Below, piece by piece: positions 42,396 through 51,007 of a DNA stretch of 64,000 bases. The position numbers were made by a program, and so were the translations under genes. Position 1 is the first letter of the stretch. The number at the start of each line of letters is the position of its first letter. The stretch is from M30B19 sp041741535 (GTDB lineage Bacteria > Planctomycetota > Planctomycetia > Pirellulales > Pirellulaceae): contig JBGSJV010000067.1 in assembly GCA_041741535.1 (NCBI GenBank), forward strand, positions 101,932 through 165,931, given 5' to 3'. The notes under the pieces are model-generated. The model worked only from the letters and a program-made list of their open reading frames with translations, searched no databases and was not told the DNA's origin.

Positions 42396-43897
42396 GCCTC
42401 GCTCCTGGGTTGTCCCAAAATCCACAAGTCATCGATCATGCTGCAGCGACGTTCGCGCGTGAATGTCAGCGGAGTCGTAATGCCTTCGCCTGTAGGCCCC
42501 GCGATCGAAAATGACGCGTAACCTTCACCGCCCATGCCCAAACCTGCCATGCACGGTCCGTTCTTGACGAACAGCGTCGTGTCCATCAACTTGCCCATCC
42601 GCGTGATGTTCTTCACGTTGTTCGAGTGAATCAGCGAGGTATGTCGATACCCGTGCTCGTAGTGCTTGGCCAAATCAATCGCCTGCTCGACCGTGCCGCA
42701 GCGAACAAACGGCACAAAGGTCATCATTTGCTCGACCGAGACGAACGGGTTGTGTTCATCGGTTTCGCCAAACAGCAACGGCGTGCGCGGATCAACCTTC
42801 AAGCCGATCGCATTCGCCATCTTCACGGCATCTTGTCCTAACAGTTCCTTCGCCGGAGCCAAATGTTTGTCGTCACCCACTTCGACAAAGGCCGCGGCGG
42901 TCATTTGATCGACTTGTTTGCCGCGCAGACGAACCGCGCCGGCTCGTTCCATTTCGTCCATCAAGCGATCGAACACTTGGTCGACCACAAAGACTTCTTT
43001 TTCGGCGATACACAAAAGATTGTTGTCGTAAGAGGCGCCCAGGATGATCGAGCGCGCCGCTTTGGCCAAGTCGGCTGTCTCGTCGACGACCACTGGTGGA
43101 TTCCCAGGCCCCGCCACGACGGCTCGCTTCCCTGCCTTCAAAGCTGCCCGAGCGACCGCTGGACCGCCGGTCACCACCACCAAAGCTACACCACGATGCG
43201 CAAAAATTGCGTTCGCGGATTCCAGGGTGGGCTCGGTGATCACGCAAATCAAATTGTCGATGCCCGTCTTCTGAAAGATCGCCTCGTTGAAGCGACGAAC
43301 ACCTTCCGCCGCAATCCTTTTTCCGCTCGGGTGTGGATTGGCGATCAATGCGTTTCCGGCCGAGATCATGCTGATCGCATTGCAGGCCAACGTGGGCAGC
43401 GAATGGGTCACCGGCGTGATGGCTCCGATCACCCCAAATGGAGCTCGTTCAATCACTGCCAAACCATGGTCGCCGCTGTAAGTTTGCGGGCGAAGAAACT
43501 CGACGCCGGGCACGCGCGGATGATCCAACGCGACCAACTTCTCGATCTTGTGTTCGAGCCGACCGATCTTGGTTTCTTGGAACTCCAAACCGCCCAGTTC
43601 TTCGGCCTGCGAGCTACAAATTTTGCGAATGATATCCACGATCTCGCGGCGTTGTTCCAAACCCTTGGTCGACAATTGCTCAAACGCGGTCTGCGCCGCT
43701 TCGACGGCTTGATCCACACAAGTGAATTGACCGCGACGCCCGACGTGACCACGCGGGGCCACCGGCGCCGCATTCGACCAGCGTCCCGAATTCGAACTGC
43801 TGGAGTTCGTCGGGTTCGAACTCCGAAACTTCGCGGCCGTCACTTCTTGCAGGACTTGTGTGACTACATCGCGAATAAGTGCTTCGTCAATCTTCAT
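42392..43897 (-). CDS. CoA-acylating aldehyde dehydrogenase with N-terminal encapsulation peptide
   Basis: A 501-residue PduP/EutE-like enzyme: lactaldehyde (or propionaldehyde) plus CoA and NAD+ give acyl-CoA. Residues 1-20 (MKIDEALIRDVVTQVLQEVT) form an amphipathic encapsulation helix, then a Ser/Asn/Gly-rich linker. The dehydrogenase domain has RAPFGVIGAITPVTHSLPTL, VVVTGGPAVARAALKAG (NAD/CoA) and the catalytic Cys296 in DNNLLCIAEKE. Length and order are normal for BMC aldehyde dehydrogenases. It is coupled to the downstream BMC-P and lies 18 bases after the upstream one. Substrate deduced from the aldolase. Confidence 0.95.
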   Translation of the reverse strand: MKIDEALIRDVVTQVLQEVTAAKFRSSNPTNSSSSNSGRWSNAAPVAPRGHVGRRGQFTCVDQAVEAAQTAFEQLSTKGLEQRREIVDIIRKICSSQAEELGGLEFQETKIGRLEHKIEKLVALDHPRVPGVEFLRPQTYSGDHGLAVIERAPFGVIGAITPVTHSLPTLACNAISMISAGNALIANPHPSGKRIAAEGVRRFNEAIFQKTGIDNLICVITEPTLESANAIFAHRGVALVVVTGGPAVARAALKAGKRAVVAGPGNPPVVVDETADLAKAARSIILGASYDNNLLCIAEKEVFVVDQVFDRLMDEMERAGAVRLRGKQVDQMTAAAFVEVGDDKHLAPAKELLGQDAVKMANAIGLKVDPRTPLLFGETDEHNPFVSVEQMMTFVPFVRCGTVEQAIDLAKHYEHGYRHTSLIHSNNVKNITRMGKLMDTTLFVKNGPCMAGLGMGGEGYASFSIAGPTGEGITTPLTFTRERRCSMIDDLWILGQPRSEA

Positions 43898-43915
43898 CGA
43901 ACACCAAGCCTTCTA

Positions 43916-44233
43916 CTATTGTTCTGATTTACGGTCGTAGATGCAACCTTGAGCCAAACTTACTTGGTCGATCAGGCCAATGACGACCGCATCAATGGGC
44001 AGGCTCTTGGTCTCCGGCGTCAATCGGGCACTAGAACCTTGGGTCACCAACACCATGTCGCCAACTCCCGATCCCAACGTATCCACCGCCACAAAGCTCC
44101 GTCCGGTGCCCACCAACGAATCCCCTTTTTGCGGATCCACTCGATAAGGCTCGACCATCATCAACTTGTGGCCAGTCATCGTGGCGACTTTTTGCGTGGA
44201 GACCATCGAGCCCACGACCTTGGCGATAAACAT
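43916..44233 (-). CDS. BMC vertex protein (BMC-P, EutN/CcmL family)
   Basis: A 105-residue BMC-P: MFIAKVVGSMVSTQKVATMT, LMMVEPYRVDP, FVAVDTLGSGVGDMVLVTQG, and PIDAVVIGLIDQ. The ATG at 44233 lies one base past the acetate-kinase stop, so translation is presumably coupled. The open frame upstream overlaps ackA and is not counted. Capsomer for a shell vertex. Confidence 0.92.
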   Translation of the reverse strand: MFIAKVVGSMVSTQKVATMTGHKLMMVEPYRVDPQKGDSLVGTGRSFVAVDTLGSGVGDMVLVTQGSSARLTPETKSLPIDAVVIGLIDQVSLAQGCIYDRKSEQ

Positions 44234-44234
44234 G

Positions 44235-45419
44235 TTAGGACGACTCCAGCAAAGCTTTGACTTGTCGAGCAACCACCAACTCTTCGTTGGTCGGCACTAC
44301 CCAAATTTGACATCCTTGCCCGTCGTCGATCCGACCTTCCGTGCGAATTTGCGGGTTGAGCGATTCGCTGAGCCGAATGCCCAGCCAATCCAAGCCCTGC
44401 GTAATTTCTTGTCGCAATTGCCAATCGTTTTGGCCGATCCCACCCGTAAACACGATCGCGTCCGGTGGCCCCAATTCGATCACCAACCCGCCCATCAAGC
44501 GACGAACTTCAGCGGCAAAAAAATCCAGGGCCAATTGCGCGTCAGGATTCCCGGCCGCGGCCGCTTGACGCAAATCTCGCATATCGCCACTGACCCCGCT
44601 GATACCCAACAGCCCACCTTGGCTGGAGAGAACCGCGAGAACTTCGTCCAGCGACTTGCCGGTTTGCTCCATGAGCAAGGGCAGGGCGAAGGCATCAAAG
44701 TCGCCGACTCGATTGTTTTGCGGCAAGCCGGTTTGTGGACTCATCCCCATCGTGGTGCCGACGCTGCGGCCATGATCGATGGCACACAAACTGGACGATC
44801 CGCCCAAATGACACGAGACCACCTTCAAATCGGTTCGGCCCATCAACTGAGCGATACGGCCGGCGATAAAGCGATGACTCGCACCATGAAATCCCCAGCG
44901 CTGCACACCCAGGTCTTCCGACCAAGCTTTGGGGATTCCGTATATTTTTCTCGCGAGAGGGATCGTGCGATGAAAGTCGGTTTCGAAGGCCGCAACCAAA
45001 GGCAGCGGGCCACAGGACTCGGCCAATTGTCGCATCGCTCGAATGTACGGAGGATTGTGAGCGGGAGCGACGATGGCGACTCGTTGCATTTCCTGCAACA
45101 AAGCCTCATCCACCAAAAAGACTCCTGATTTCAACCCGCCGTGAACGGCTTTGAAACCAATCGCCGAAATCTCGGCGACCGAACTCAAACAACCCGTTTC
45201 CGGATGCGTCAATTGCTCCAAGCACCACTGAACGGCCACGCTGTGGTTAGGCACCGGCAAGGTGCTGGTGGTTTGGCCACGGCCGGTGCGCGTCTCGCAG
45301 GCACTTTCCGCAGCGCCGACTCGTTCGACACCACCTTGCGCCAACTGCGATTCCGTATCCATGTCGAACAAGCGGTACTTGAAACTCGTCGAACCTAAGT
45401 TCGCTACCAAAACTTTCAT
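44235..45419 (-). CDS. ackA: Acetate/propionate kinase of the BMC operon
   Basis: A 394-residue acetate-kinase-family enzyme. NLGSTSFKYRLF (N-terminal phosphate-binding region), KAVHGGLKSG, AAFETDFHRTIP, YGIPKAWSEDLGVQRWGFHG and ASHRFIAGRIAQL, GGSSSLCAIDHGRS, DAIVFTGGIGQN are family motifs. In this operon it converts acyl-phosphate (lactyl- or propionyl-P) and ADP to acid and ATP, giving the pathway's energy gain. No encapsulation helix is visible, so it may act outside or be bound otherwise. It follows BMC-H by 44 bases. Confidence 0.93.
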   Translation of the reverse strand: MKVLVANLGSTSFKYRLFDMDTESQLAQGGVERVGAAESACETRTGRGQTTSTLPVPNHSVAVQWCLEQLTHPETGCLSSVAEISAIGFKAVHGGLKSGVFLVDEALLQEMQRVAIVAPAHNPPYIRAMRQLAESCGPLPLVAAFETDFHRTIPLARKIYGIPKAWSEDLGVQRWGFHGASHRFIAGRIAQLMGRTDLKVVSCHLGGSSSLCAIDHGRSVGTTMGMSPQTGLPQNNRVGDFDAFALPLLMEQTGKSLDEVLAVLSSQGGLLGISGVSGDMRDLRQAAAAGNPDAQLALDFFAAEVRRLMGGLVIELGPPDAIVFTGGIGQNDWQLRQEITQGLDWLGIRLSESLNPQIRTEGRIDDGQGCQIWVVPTNEELVVARQVKALLESS

Positions 45420-45463
45420 CCGATCGCTCCTTCTCGAACGGGACGGTCAACTTACGGGACCTC

Positions 45464-45730
45464 TTAGACAAACGCTTCGATCAAGCCTTCGGCTGGACGA
45501 GCGATCACGTGGCTGGCCACCAATTCGCCAACTTGGCTGGCGGCGTTGGCACCAGCTTCGACAGCCGCGCGAACGCTGCCGACGTCTCCGCTGACGATCG
45601 TGGTCACGTAAGCACCACCGATGTCGACTCGCTTGACGATCTTGACATTGGCGGCTTTGGCCATGGCGTCGGTCGCTTCGACCAATCCGACCAGACCTTT
45701 GGTTTCAATCAATCCAATTGCAGTTTGCAT
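45464..45730 (-). CDS. BMC shell hexamer protein (BMC-H, PduA-like)
   Basis: An 88-residue single BMC-domain protein: MQTAIGLIETKGLVGLVEAT, AMAKAANVKIVKRVDIGG, AYVTTIVSGDVGSVRAAVEA, GASHVIARP (VASHVIARPAEGLIEAF at the end). The pore loop near VDIGGAY lies at the expected site. It forms shell facets. The ATG at 45730 is chosen because BMC proteins start just before the first beta strand; the upstream frame extends 18 codons. Transcribed after the second BMC-H. Confidence 0.95.
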   Translation of the reverse strand: MQTAIGLIETKGLVGLVEATDAMAKAANVKIVKRVDIGGAYVTTIVSGDVGSVRAAVEAGANAASQVGELVASHVIARPAEGLIEAFV

Positions 45731-45798
45731 GATTTTGCTTTCTATGGGTGAGGATGTTGGGTTCGCAGTAGCTCGTTTGGCCATGACAGACGAACGCC

Positions 45799-46086
45799 TT
45801 ATTTCTTCAGTTTGGGCAATACCATCAGCAGGTCATCGTGCGGGCGAGCAATCACTTGCACGCTCAACACTTCGCCTACGCGACCAGCAGCGCTGGCGCC
45901 GGCATCGGTCGCAGCCTTCACAGCGGCCACGTCGCCGGTGACAAATACGGTCACAAGACCGCTGCCGACTTTGTCCCAACCCAACATTTTCACGTTGGCG
46001 GCTTTGATCATCGCGTCGGTCGCTTCGACCGCGGCAATGAAGCCTTTCGTTTCGATCATGCCCAAGGCAGCCATTTGGTCAGCCAT
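45799..46086 (-). CDS. BMC shell hexamer protein (BMC-H, PduA/PduJ-like)
   Basis: A 95-residue BMC-H paralogue: MADQMAALGMIETKGFIAAV, AMIKAANVKMLGWDKVGSG, LVTVFVTGDVAAVKAATDAG, VQVIARPHDDLLMVLPKLKK. The pore loop is DKVGSGL, different from the first BMC-H, implying another pore character. The ATG at 46086 has GGAG about 9 bases upstream. It is preceded by a 126-base gap after pduL and followed by the other BMC-H after 68 bases. Confidence 0.95.
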   Translation of the reverse strand: MADQMAALGMIETKGFIAAVEATDAMIKAANVKMLGWDKVGSGLVTVFVTGDVAAVKAATDAGASAAGRVGEVLSVQVIARPHDDLLMVLPKLKK

Positions 46087-46212
46087 GTATAACACTCCAG
46101 GTTCAGGGGAAAAAAGGAAGGTGGATCAATTTAGCGACCGTCGCTAGACGGTGGAGTTCTCTCGCGGCCACCGTCCGGTGACGGTTGCTACGGATCGCTC
46201 CCAGGTCATTGG

Positions 46213-46953
46213 TTAACGACTTGCCGCAACTGGACGAACGATTTTTTTCTTGCCGTGACAACCACAACCATCGCTGACTTTAATCAAGCTGATTTCTGTG
46301 GCATCGTCCAGCATGCAGGCGTTGCCCTCGTCCGTATCCAGATGAACTTCCAACAAACTGGCAGCATCCGCGCGAACGAGAACATCTTCAAACGTCGTCG
46401 TACATTCGTGCGAACGAATCCGCAGTTTCATGTAGTCGCCGTTGTTGACTCCGTAATGTTTGGCTTCCTCGAAGCTCATGTGCACATGCCGAGCCGCGCG
46501 GATCACGCCTTGTTTCAATTCCACGACACCAGCCGGCCCAACCAGCACACAACCGGGAGTGCCCTCGATCTTGCCGCTGTGACGCACCGGAGCTTCAATC
46601 CCGAGCGAGATTGCATCGGTCATTGCCAATTCAACTTGCGAAGCACCACGCGTGGGACCCAATACTCGGACGTTGGGCAACATGCGCTTTCGCGGGCCCA
46701 CGACCATGACCGTTTCTTTCGCGGCATAGAAGCCTTTTTGATACAGCTCCTTGTCGGGATTCAAGACACTGCCTTTGCCGAATAAGATCTCGACGTGCTC
46801 GTCGGTGAGATGGACGTGCCGAGCCGAAATGCTGACAACTAGATTTGGAGCAGCCGGAGCTGGCGCGGGTCGGCTTTCAGCGGCCGGACCCAAAGAGGAC
46901 ATAACGACGCGCCGCACGATGGCTTCAATGGCCGAACGATCTGAGGATGTCAT
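46213..46953 (-). CDS. pduL: Phosphate acyltransferase PduL with N-terminal encapsulation peptide
   Basis: A 246-residue PduL converting acyl-CoA and phosphate to acyl-phosphate, recycling CoA in the lumen. The N-terminal helix (DRSAIEAIVRRVVMSSLG) is encapsulation-peptide-like. Two beta-barrel halves carry the zinc His pairs SARHVHLTDEHVEILFG and RAARHVHMSFEEAKHYG, with LPNVRVLGPTRGASQVELA. The C-terminus ends with an unusual GCGCHGKKK tail, a possible extra metal site. ATG 46953 is preferred over GTG 46962. First enzyme gene after the regulator (24-base gap). Confidence 0.95.
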   Translation of the reverse strand: MTSSDRSAIEAIVRRVVMSSLGPAAESRPAPAPAAPNLVVSISARHVHLTDEHVEILFGKGSVLNPDKELYQKGFYAAKETVMVVGPRKRMLPNVRVLGPTRGASQVELAMTDAISLGIEAPVRHSGKIEGTPGCVLVGPAGVVELKQGVIRAARHVHMSFEEAKHYGVNNGDYMKLRIRSHECTTTFEDVLVRADAASLLEVHLDTDEGNACMLDDATEISLIKVSDGCGCHGKKKIVRPVAASR

Positions 46954-46977
46954 GGCACTCACGATGAACTCGCCTGG

Positions 46978-47838
46978 TTATGATTCACGAATCTGGGTGG
47001 TGTGTCCGTTGCTGTGTTCGGGGTCGGACTCCGGTTCCGCGACCACCAACTCCGTCGAGCGGCTGATGATGGAACGCCACTCGCCTGCCAATCCGTGGTC
47101 GACGATCACGCAATGAACACGATCCCAACCACACAATGGGAACATGCCTTTGCGACCGAACTTCGAACTATCTGCCAACACGACCACCTTGTCGGCCGCA
47201 TCCATCATGGCCAACTCGGTTTGCACCAATAACTGGTTGTCGTTGTAAAGATGCTGAGCGTCCAAACCGGCGACACTGAGGAACGCCCAACGGCAATGCA
47301 GTCCCTGCAAGGTCTGGTCGGCGACCGGTCCCAACATGACACCCGTGCGACTGTGCAAGTGACCGCCGACCAAGGTTAGGTCAGCACTTTCACTTCGCGA
47401 GAACAAATTCGCCAGCGGAAGCGAATTTGTCACGATTTGCAAGTTCCGGCCCATCAACCGTAGGCCCAACTCGTAGGTCGTGCTGCCCCCATCCAGCAAA
47501 ACCGTCTCCCGATCCTGCACCATTTCGGCGGCCACGCGAGCAATCGCCCGCTTTTGGGCTTGTGCCGAGGTTTGGTGTTGCCGGAAATGCGGATTATCGG
47601 GGAGCGACGACGTCAACAGCACGCCACCATGCGTCCGCCGCACTTTGCCGTTTTGATCTAGGAATGTCACGTCCCGACGCACGGTCGACTCGGAAACCCC
47701 CAGCTCCCGCGCCAACGTTTCCAAAGAAGCAAACCCGTCGTGACGGATAACTTCCAATATTTTCAACCGTCGCTGTTGAGACACCACTCGAACACCCGCC
47801 ACAAATTGACTGGATTGCCCACTTTCTCGAGTATACAT
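46978..47838 (-). CDS. DeoR-family transcriptional regulator of the BMC operon
   Basis: A 286-residue repressor. After a short N-terminus the HTH is RRLKILEVIRHDGFASLETL and ARELGVSESTVRRDVTFLDQ followed by GKVRRTHGGVLL, the DeoR signature. The effector domain (DRETVLLDGGSTTYELGLRL, LQIVTNSLPLANLF, VVLADSSKFGRKGMF) is a sugar-phosphate-responsive fold. It should repress the operon until a fucose or rhamnose phosphate is present (inference). ATG 47838 is chosen; the frame extends upstream into the repeat array, which is artefactual. It is the first gene of the operon. Confidence 0.9.
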   Translation of the reverse strand: MYTRESGQSSQFVAGVRVVSQQRRLKILEVIRHDGFASLETLARELGVSESTVRRDVTFLDQNGKVRRTHGGVLLTSSLPDNPHFRQHQTSAQAQKRAIARVAAEMVQDRETVLLDGGSTTYELGLRLMGRNLQIVTNSLPLANLFSRSESADLTLVGGHLHSRTGVMLGPVADQTLQGLHCRWAFLSVAGLDAQHLYNDNQLLVQTELAMMDAADKVVVLADSSKFGRKGMFPLCGWDRVHCVIVDHGLAGEWRSIISRSTELVVAEPESDPEHSNGHTTQIRES

Positions 47839-47994
47839 CGATATTGAACGACTACAATCACCGCGTCGATCGATTCCAATCATTTTGGTGATAAATATCT
47901 GCCAGGCCATGCTTGCATTCCACCAAAACCCTCCACCGTTTACCCCGAGGACCCGACAATCGCCCGCGATTGTATTTCCCCAGCAAAAACACGG

Positions 47995-48425
47995 GTGTAT
48001 GTCCCCGGTGACGCAGTTGCCTGTCCCCGGTGAAGCCTCAGGTGTCTGGCCCCAACAACTAAGGTGTCTGTCCCCAGCAACGTCATCCAAACAGGGCTGG
48101 TGCCTGCCCCCAATGACGCAGATGTCTGTCCCCCAGCAACTTGTCCCTTGGAAAACGCGCGTGCCTGTCCCCCAGCAACCAAGTGTGTGTCCCCAAAAAC
48201 TCAGGTGTGTGTTCCCAGCGAAGTGCACCCAGGTGCCTGTCCCGCAGCAACCAGGTGTGTGTCCTGTGTGTCCCCAGCAACTTGTCTGTCCCCAGAAGCT
48301 CAGGGGTGACGCAGGTGTCTGTCCCCCAGCAACTTGTCCGCTGGAAAACGCGGGTGTCTGTCCCCGAGCAACCAGGTATGTGTCCCCAGCGACGCGAGCA
48401 ACTAGGTGTGTGTCCCCGGAGACGT
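47995..48425. repeat. Degenerate array of GTGTCTGTCCCC/AGCAAC repeats
   Basis: About 430 bp of roughly 17-20 imperfect units, consensus CAGGTGTCTGTCCCCAGCAA, spaced 15-35 bases. Larger blocks are duplicated: the segment around 48127-48195 (CCCCCAGCAACTTGTCC, GGAAAACGCG, GCAACCA) recurs around 48327-48395, a 200-bp offset. A shorter pair of units (AGGTGACTGTCCCC / AGGCGACTGTCCCC) lies at 50663-50702. No coding content. It sits between the BMC regulator and the HEAT gene. Not a CRISPR: units and spacers are too variable. Confidence 0.85.
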
Positions 48426-48478
48426 CACAAATGGTTTTGAGAACTTATCAGCGATCTTGATGTCTTCATCGTTAGCTG

Positions 48479-49843
48479 TCACCGATTGGCGGTGAAGTGT
48501 TGCTTGTGCGTGATCGCGTATTGATCCAACAGAGCGTTTACGCTTTCGTCGCATGAGTAGTACTTGGTGTCCAGTTCGCTAAGCGACTTTTCCTGTTGTT
48601 CGGAAAAGCGTGCAAGTTGGCGAGTGCGAGGGCTGGTGTCGATGGACGGCCCTGCGGGACCGAACAAGGCTGCCGCTTCGGTTAGAATCGCGGCGCGGGC
48701 CTTGGCACCAATCGCGTTTAGCCCTTCGAGCGCCGATCTCCATTGGTTCCCCGACGAGTTCAAGAAATATTGTGAGTGGCCTCCGTTTTTGACCTCGGCA
48801 TCGTAAATAAATACGGCATAGTAATGCTTTAGATGGGGAATCAAGTACTCGAATCCCTGAGCTTTAAGAGCGTCAAAGACAAATGCCCGTGCGTTGGAAA
48901 CACCCGAAAGAATCGTCAGCGCATTTGCTGCGGCTTCTTTGACTTGCTTGCTCGATGAAGTCTCTTCTATGCGGAATAATTGCTCGGCAGAATCGTCTGG
49001 GTTGTTTGCGTAAGCCCTAAGTGCTTCGGCATAGACGTAACCGTAGGGGTGTTTGTCAACGAGTGGCTTTGTTGTCTTTAGAAAAGGCAACAGCGTATCG
49101 TGGGGAATCTTGTACCCCGATGCATTCAAGGCTCGTATGATGTGGCGAACCTCCTCGTTGTCGATCGCAAAGTAGGTTGTCGATAGCAGGACCGGCAACG
49201 CACGTTCCATGTCGATTTCGAGCAGCAATTTTGGAGCACTACCGCTAACAGTACTGTCGTGTCGGTTAAGTAAATTTGTCAGGGCCGGAAACATGGCGTC
49301 AAGAAACTCTTTGGAGCAACGTTTGGACTTGATGCCTCGGTGTATACCAGTCATCGCGTAAGAGCGGACGTAATCGTCGGGATCGTCTAAGGCTTTTAAC
49401 ATTGGGGCGACACACTCCAATGTTCCGATATTGCCCAGTGCCATAGCCGCGTATTTGCGGAAATGGTCGTCTTCGTGGTCGATATAGTTCGCAAGCGACC
49501 GCGCGGCTTCCGCCGGGCCAATGGGGTCTAACAGTTCGACAATTCGTTCGAACGGTGATCTAGCGTCTAGGACGTGCTTGCAATCGAGGAATCGAGTCGA
49601 AGCGGTTTTTGGATTGTCTAGCAATGCAATCAACATCGACACGGCCTTTGGACCCACAAGTTTCAGTCGCTCAAAGTTGGACTCGTCCTTCTGGACGAAC
49701 AGTCGATCGACCATTTGCTGAATCTCGTCATCGGAGATGTCGTCTGGAACGTCCGGCAGTTCACCTGAAAGGAACAGGAATGCGATGACGCCGACGACGA
49801 CGATGGCAACGACGATCGCAACGGTGACAAAGGTGATTTGCAT
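48479..49843 (-). CDS. Membrane-anchored HEAT-repeat protein with DUF4375 (DMP19-like) domain
   Basis: A 454-residue protein: N-terminal TM (VTVAIVVAIVVVGVIAFLFL), an acidic segment (PDVPDDISDDEIQQMVDRL), HEAT/Armadillo-like helical repeats (about 60-340: FRKYAAMALGNIGTLECVAP, DPDDYVRSYAMTGIHRG, SKQVKEAAANALTILSG), and a C-terminal DUF4375 domain (VFIYDAEVKNGGHSQYFLN, LDTKYYSCDESVNALLDQYA). Such proteins bind partners through the helical surface; function unknown. One TM anchor, body probably outside or cytoplasmic depending on insertion. It lies alone next to the repeat array. Confidence 0.8.
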   Translation of the reverse strand: MQITFVTVAIVVAIVVVGVIAFLFLSGELPDVPDDISDDEIQQMVDRLFVQKDESNFERLKLVGPKAVSMLIALLDNPKTASTRFLDCKHVLDARSPFERIVELLDPIGPAEAARSLANYIDHEDDHFRKYAAMALGNIGTLECVAPMLKALDDPDDYVRSYAMTGIHRGIKSKRCSKEFLDAMFPALTNLLNRHDSTVSGSAPKLLLEIDMERALPVLLSTTYFAIDNEEVRHIIRALNASGYKIPHDTLLPFLKTTKPLVDKHPYGYVYAEALRAYANNPDDSAEQLFRIEETSSSKQVKEAAANALTILSGVSNARAFVFDALKAQGFEYLIPHLKHYYAVFIYDAEVKNGGHSQYFLNSSGNQWRSALEGLNAIGAKARAAILTEAAALFGPAGPSIDTSPRTRQLARFSEQQEKSLSELDTKYYSCDESVNALLDQYAITHKQHFTANR

Positions 49844-50157
49844 TTTGGTCTGCGTGTAAAAATGGGATAGCGATCAATCCAACAGCAGGTAACGTTGTGC
49901 CGGCTCGATGAATTAGGTTGATCTGTAATTGGTATGGCTGAACGCTGTACACCGCCGAAGGAGCGTTGCAAGGATTGAGCCACAGGTTGTACTTTGGACC
50001 GAATCCGAGCGGCTGGCTTTGCGCGATTTCCACCTCATTTTCCGCTGTGTTCTTGTCGCGACAACTACGATCCAGCCACGTTAATTAGGAGATATACGGC
50101 AGAGACGCATAATAGCGTGACACCGCTTCCTCTCAATAACATCCTCCGTTGTGCATC

Positions 50158-50244
50158 CTACGCAGCATCGCCCGTGTCTTTTAAAGGAACCAGCAAGGCA
50201 TAAAGCCCGCCGATCGCCGGAATCGCAAGATCTATGAAGCCCAT
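50158..50244 (-). CDS. Possible 28-residue hydrophobic peptide
   Basis: ATG 50244 has a GGAG Shine-Dalgarno 6 bases upstream and encodes MGFIDLAIPAIGGLYALLVP then LKDTGDAA, stopping at 50158. The hydrophobic stretch followed by a charged tail looks like a single-span membrane peptide or a truncated N-terminus of a membrane protein. Short frames with good Shine-Dalgarno also arise by chance, so confidence is low. Confidence 0.3.
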   Translation of the reverse strand: MGFIDLAIPAIGGLYALLVPLKDTGDAA

Positions 50245-50510
50245 GTTTTTCTCCGAGTGTGTCCGATGTTCCCGTTATTATTGCGGTGACTCGTCGAATC
50301 GACTGCAATCCAACTTGTAGCCGGCGAGTTCCACATGGGGCACGATCCGTGCCGCGGGCCCTTGGCGGATTTCACATCTTACCCCAAGGCATTGGCAATG
50401 ATTTTAGAAGTGGCGGTTGGCAATTGCAACAATCGCTCCACGTTATGATATGTCGGGAAACAAAAGTTGCTTGTTCGTGATCGAGTTACGTTCCAGCAGG
50501 CTGTAAGGAA

Positions 50511-50765
50511 TTATTGCCGGTCGGCTGGAGGGGGAATGACTCGAAACTTCAGTTCGGGCACTCGCTTGCGATGCAGATAGCCCGCGATCTCAAAGCGGAT
50601 CTTGCCGCTCGCCAATCGGAGGCGCTCTTCTGCTTCCAAGGGATCGAAGGCCGAAAGGACGGCAGGTGACTGTCCCCGTCTGACGAGAGGCGACTGTCCC
50701 CCAACAGATTCCTGCTCGACATTCGGTCCTTCAAAATCGAACCATGTCGAAGTAAGAAACGCCAT
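50511..50765 (-). pseudogene. Possible RbfA-like C-terminal remnant containing repeat units
   Basis: Residues 45-80 of this 84-codon frame (EAEERLRLASGKIRFEIAGY, RKRVPELKFRV) resemble the end of ribosome-binding factor A (…GFLRREL…RRVPELRF). The N-terminal half is interrupted by two GACTGTCCCC repeat units (50663-50702) and lacks RbfA features. If correct, an old rbfA duplicate or fragment was invaded by the repeat. Resemblance is short, so this is tentative. Confidence 0.3.
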
Positions 50766-50887
50766 TGTGGCGAGATTGCGTTTGATGGCTGCCCTCTGTC
50801 ATCGCCAAACTTCTAGCAATGATCGAAGCACGAATAGACCGACTCTTGATACAAGGGGTATCGTGCGCTTCAGGTTCTTTGACGCTC

Positions 50888-50916
50888 CCGGAGCGATCGG
50901 GGCGCTCGCTCTACTA
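50888..50916. repeat. Half-copy of the CCGGAGCGATCGGGGCGCTC repeat
   Basis: 29 bp matching the arm sequence of the inverted-repeat element at 57202-57325 (CGATCGGGGCGCTCG...CTACTA; both continue with TCAG). Only one arm is found here. Dispersed copies suggest a small element family. Confidence 0.6.
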
Positions 50917-51007
50917 TCAGGCTCTTTGTTGCCGTAGAGATTACCCAGTTCCCAGGCTCTTTCTCTGTTCCAATGTTGGCGGCACCACTTTGCTTCGATA
51001 GCCGCTG

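Larger units (their letters stand above)
49844..51007. other. Gene-poor stretch with weak remnants
   Basis: Over 1.1 kb with no confident gene. It holds a 28-codon hydrophobic reading frame, a possible RbfA-like tail (separate entries), the two-unit GACTGTCCCC repeat at 50663-50702 and the half-element at 50888-50916. Otherwise nothing recognisable. Confidence 0.5.

Noticed and set aside
42863..43927. 354-codon open frame antisense to the aldehyde dehydrogenase
   Set aside because: Shadow of a certain gene; no start signal or domain.
38961..47838. Claim of an entirely new microcompartment type
   Set aside because: Gene set matches the known planctomycete/verrucomicrobial BMC class; only details are unusual.
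47839..48228. Upstream extension of the DeoR frame into the repeat array
   Set aside because: The extension is Cys/Trp/Gly-rich translation of satellite repeats; the DeoR domain begins after 47838.
47995..48425. CRISPR array
   Set aside because: Repeats are short and degenerate with irregular spacing, and no cas genes are near.
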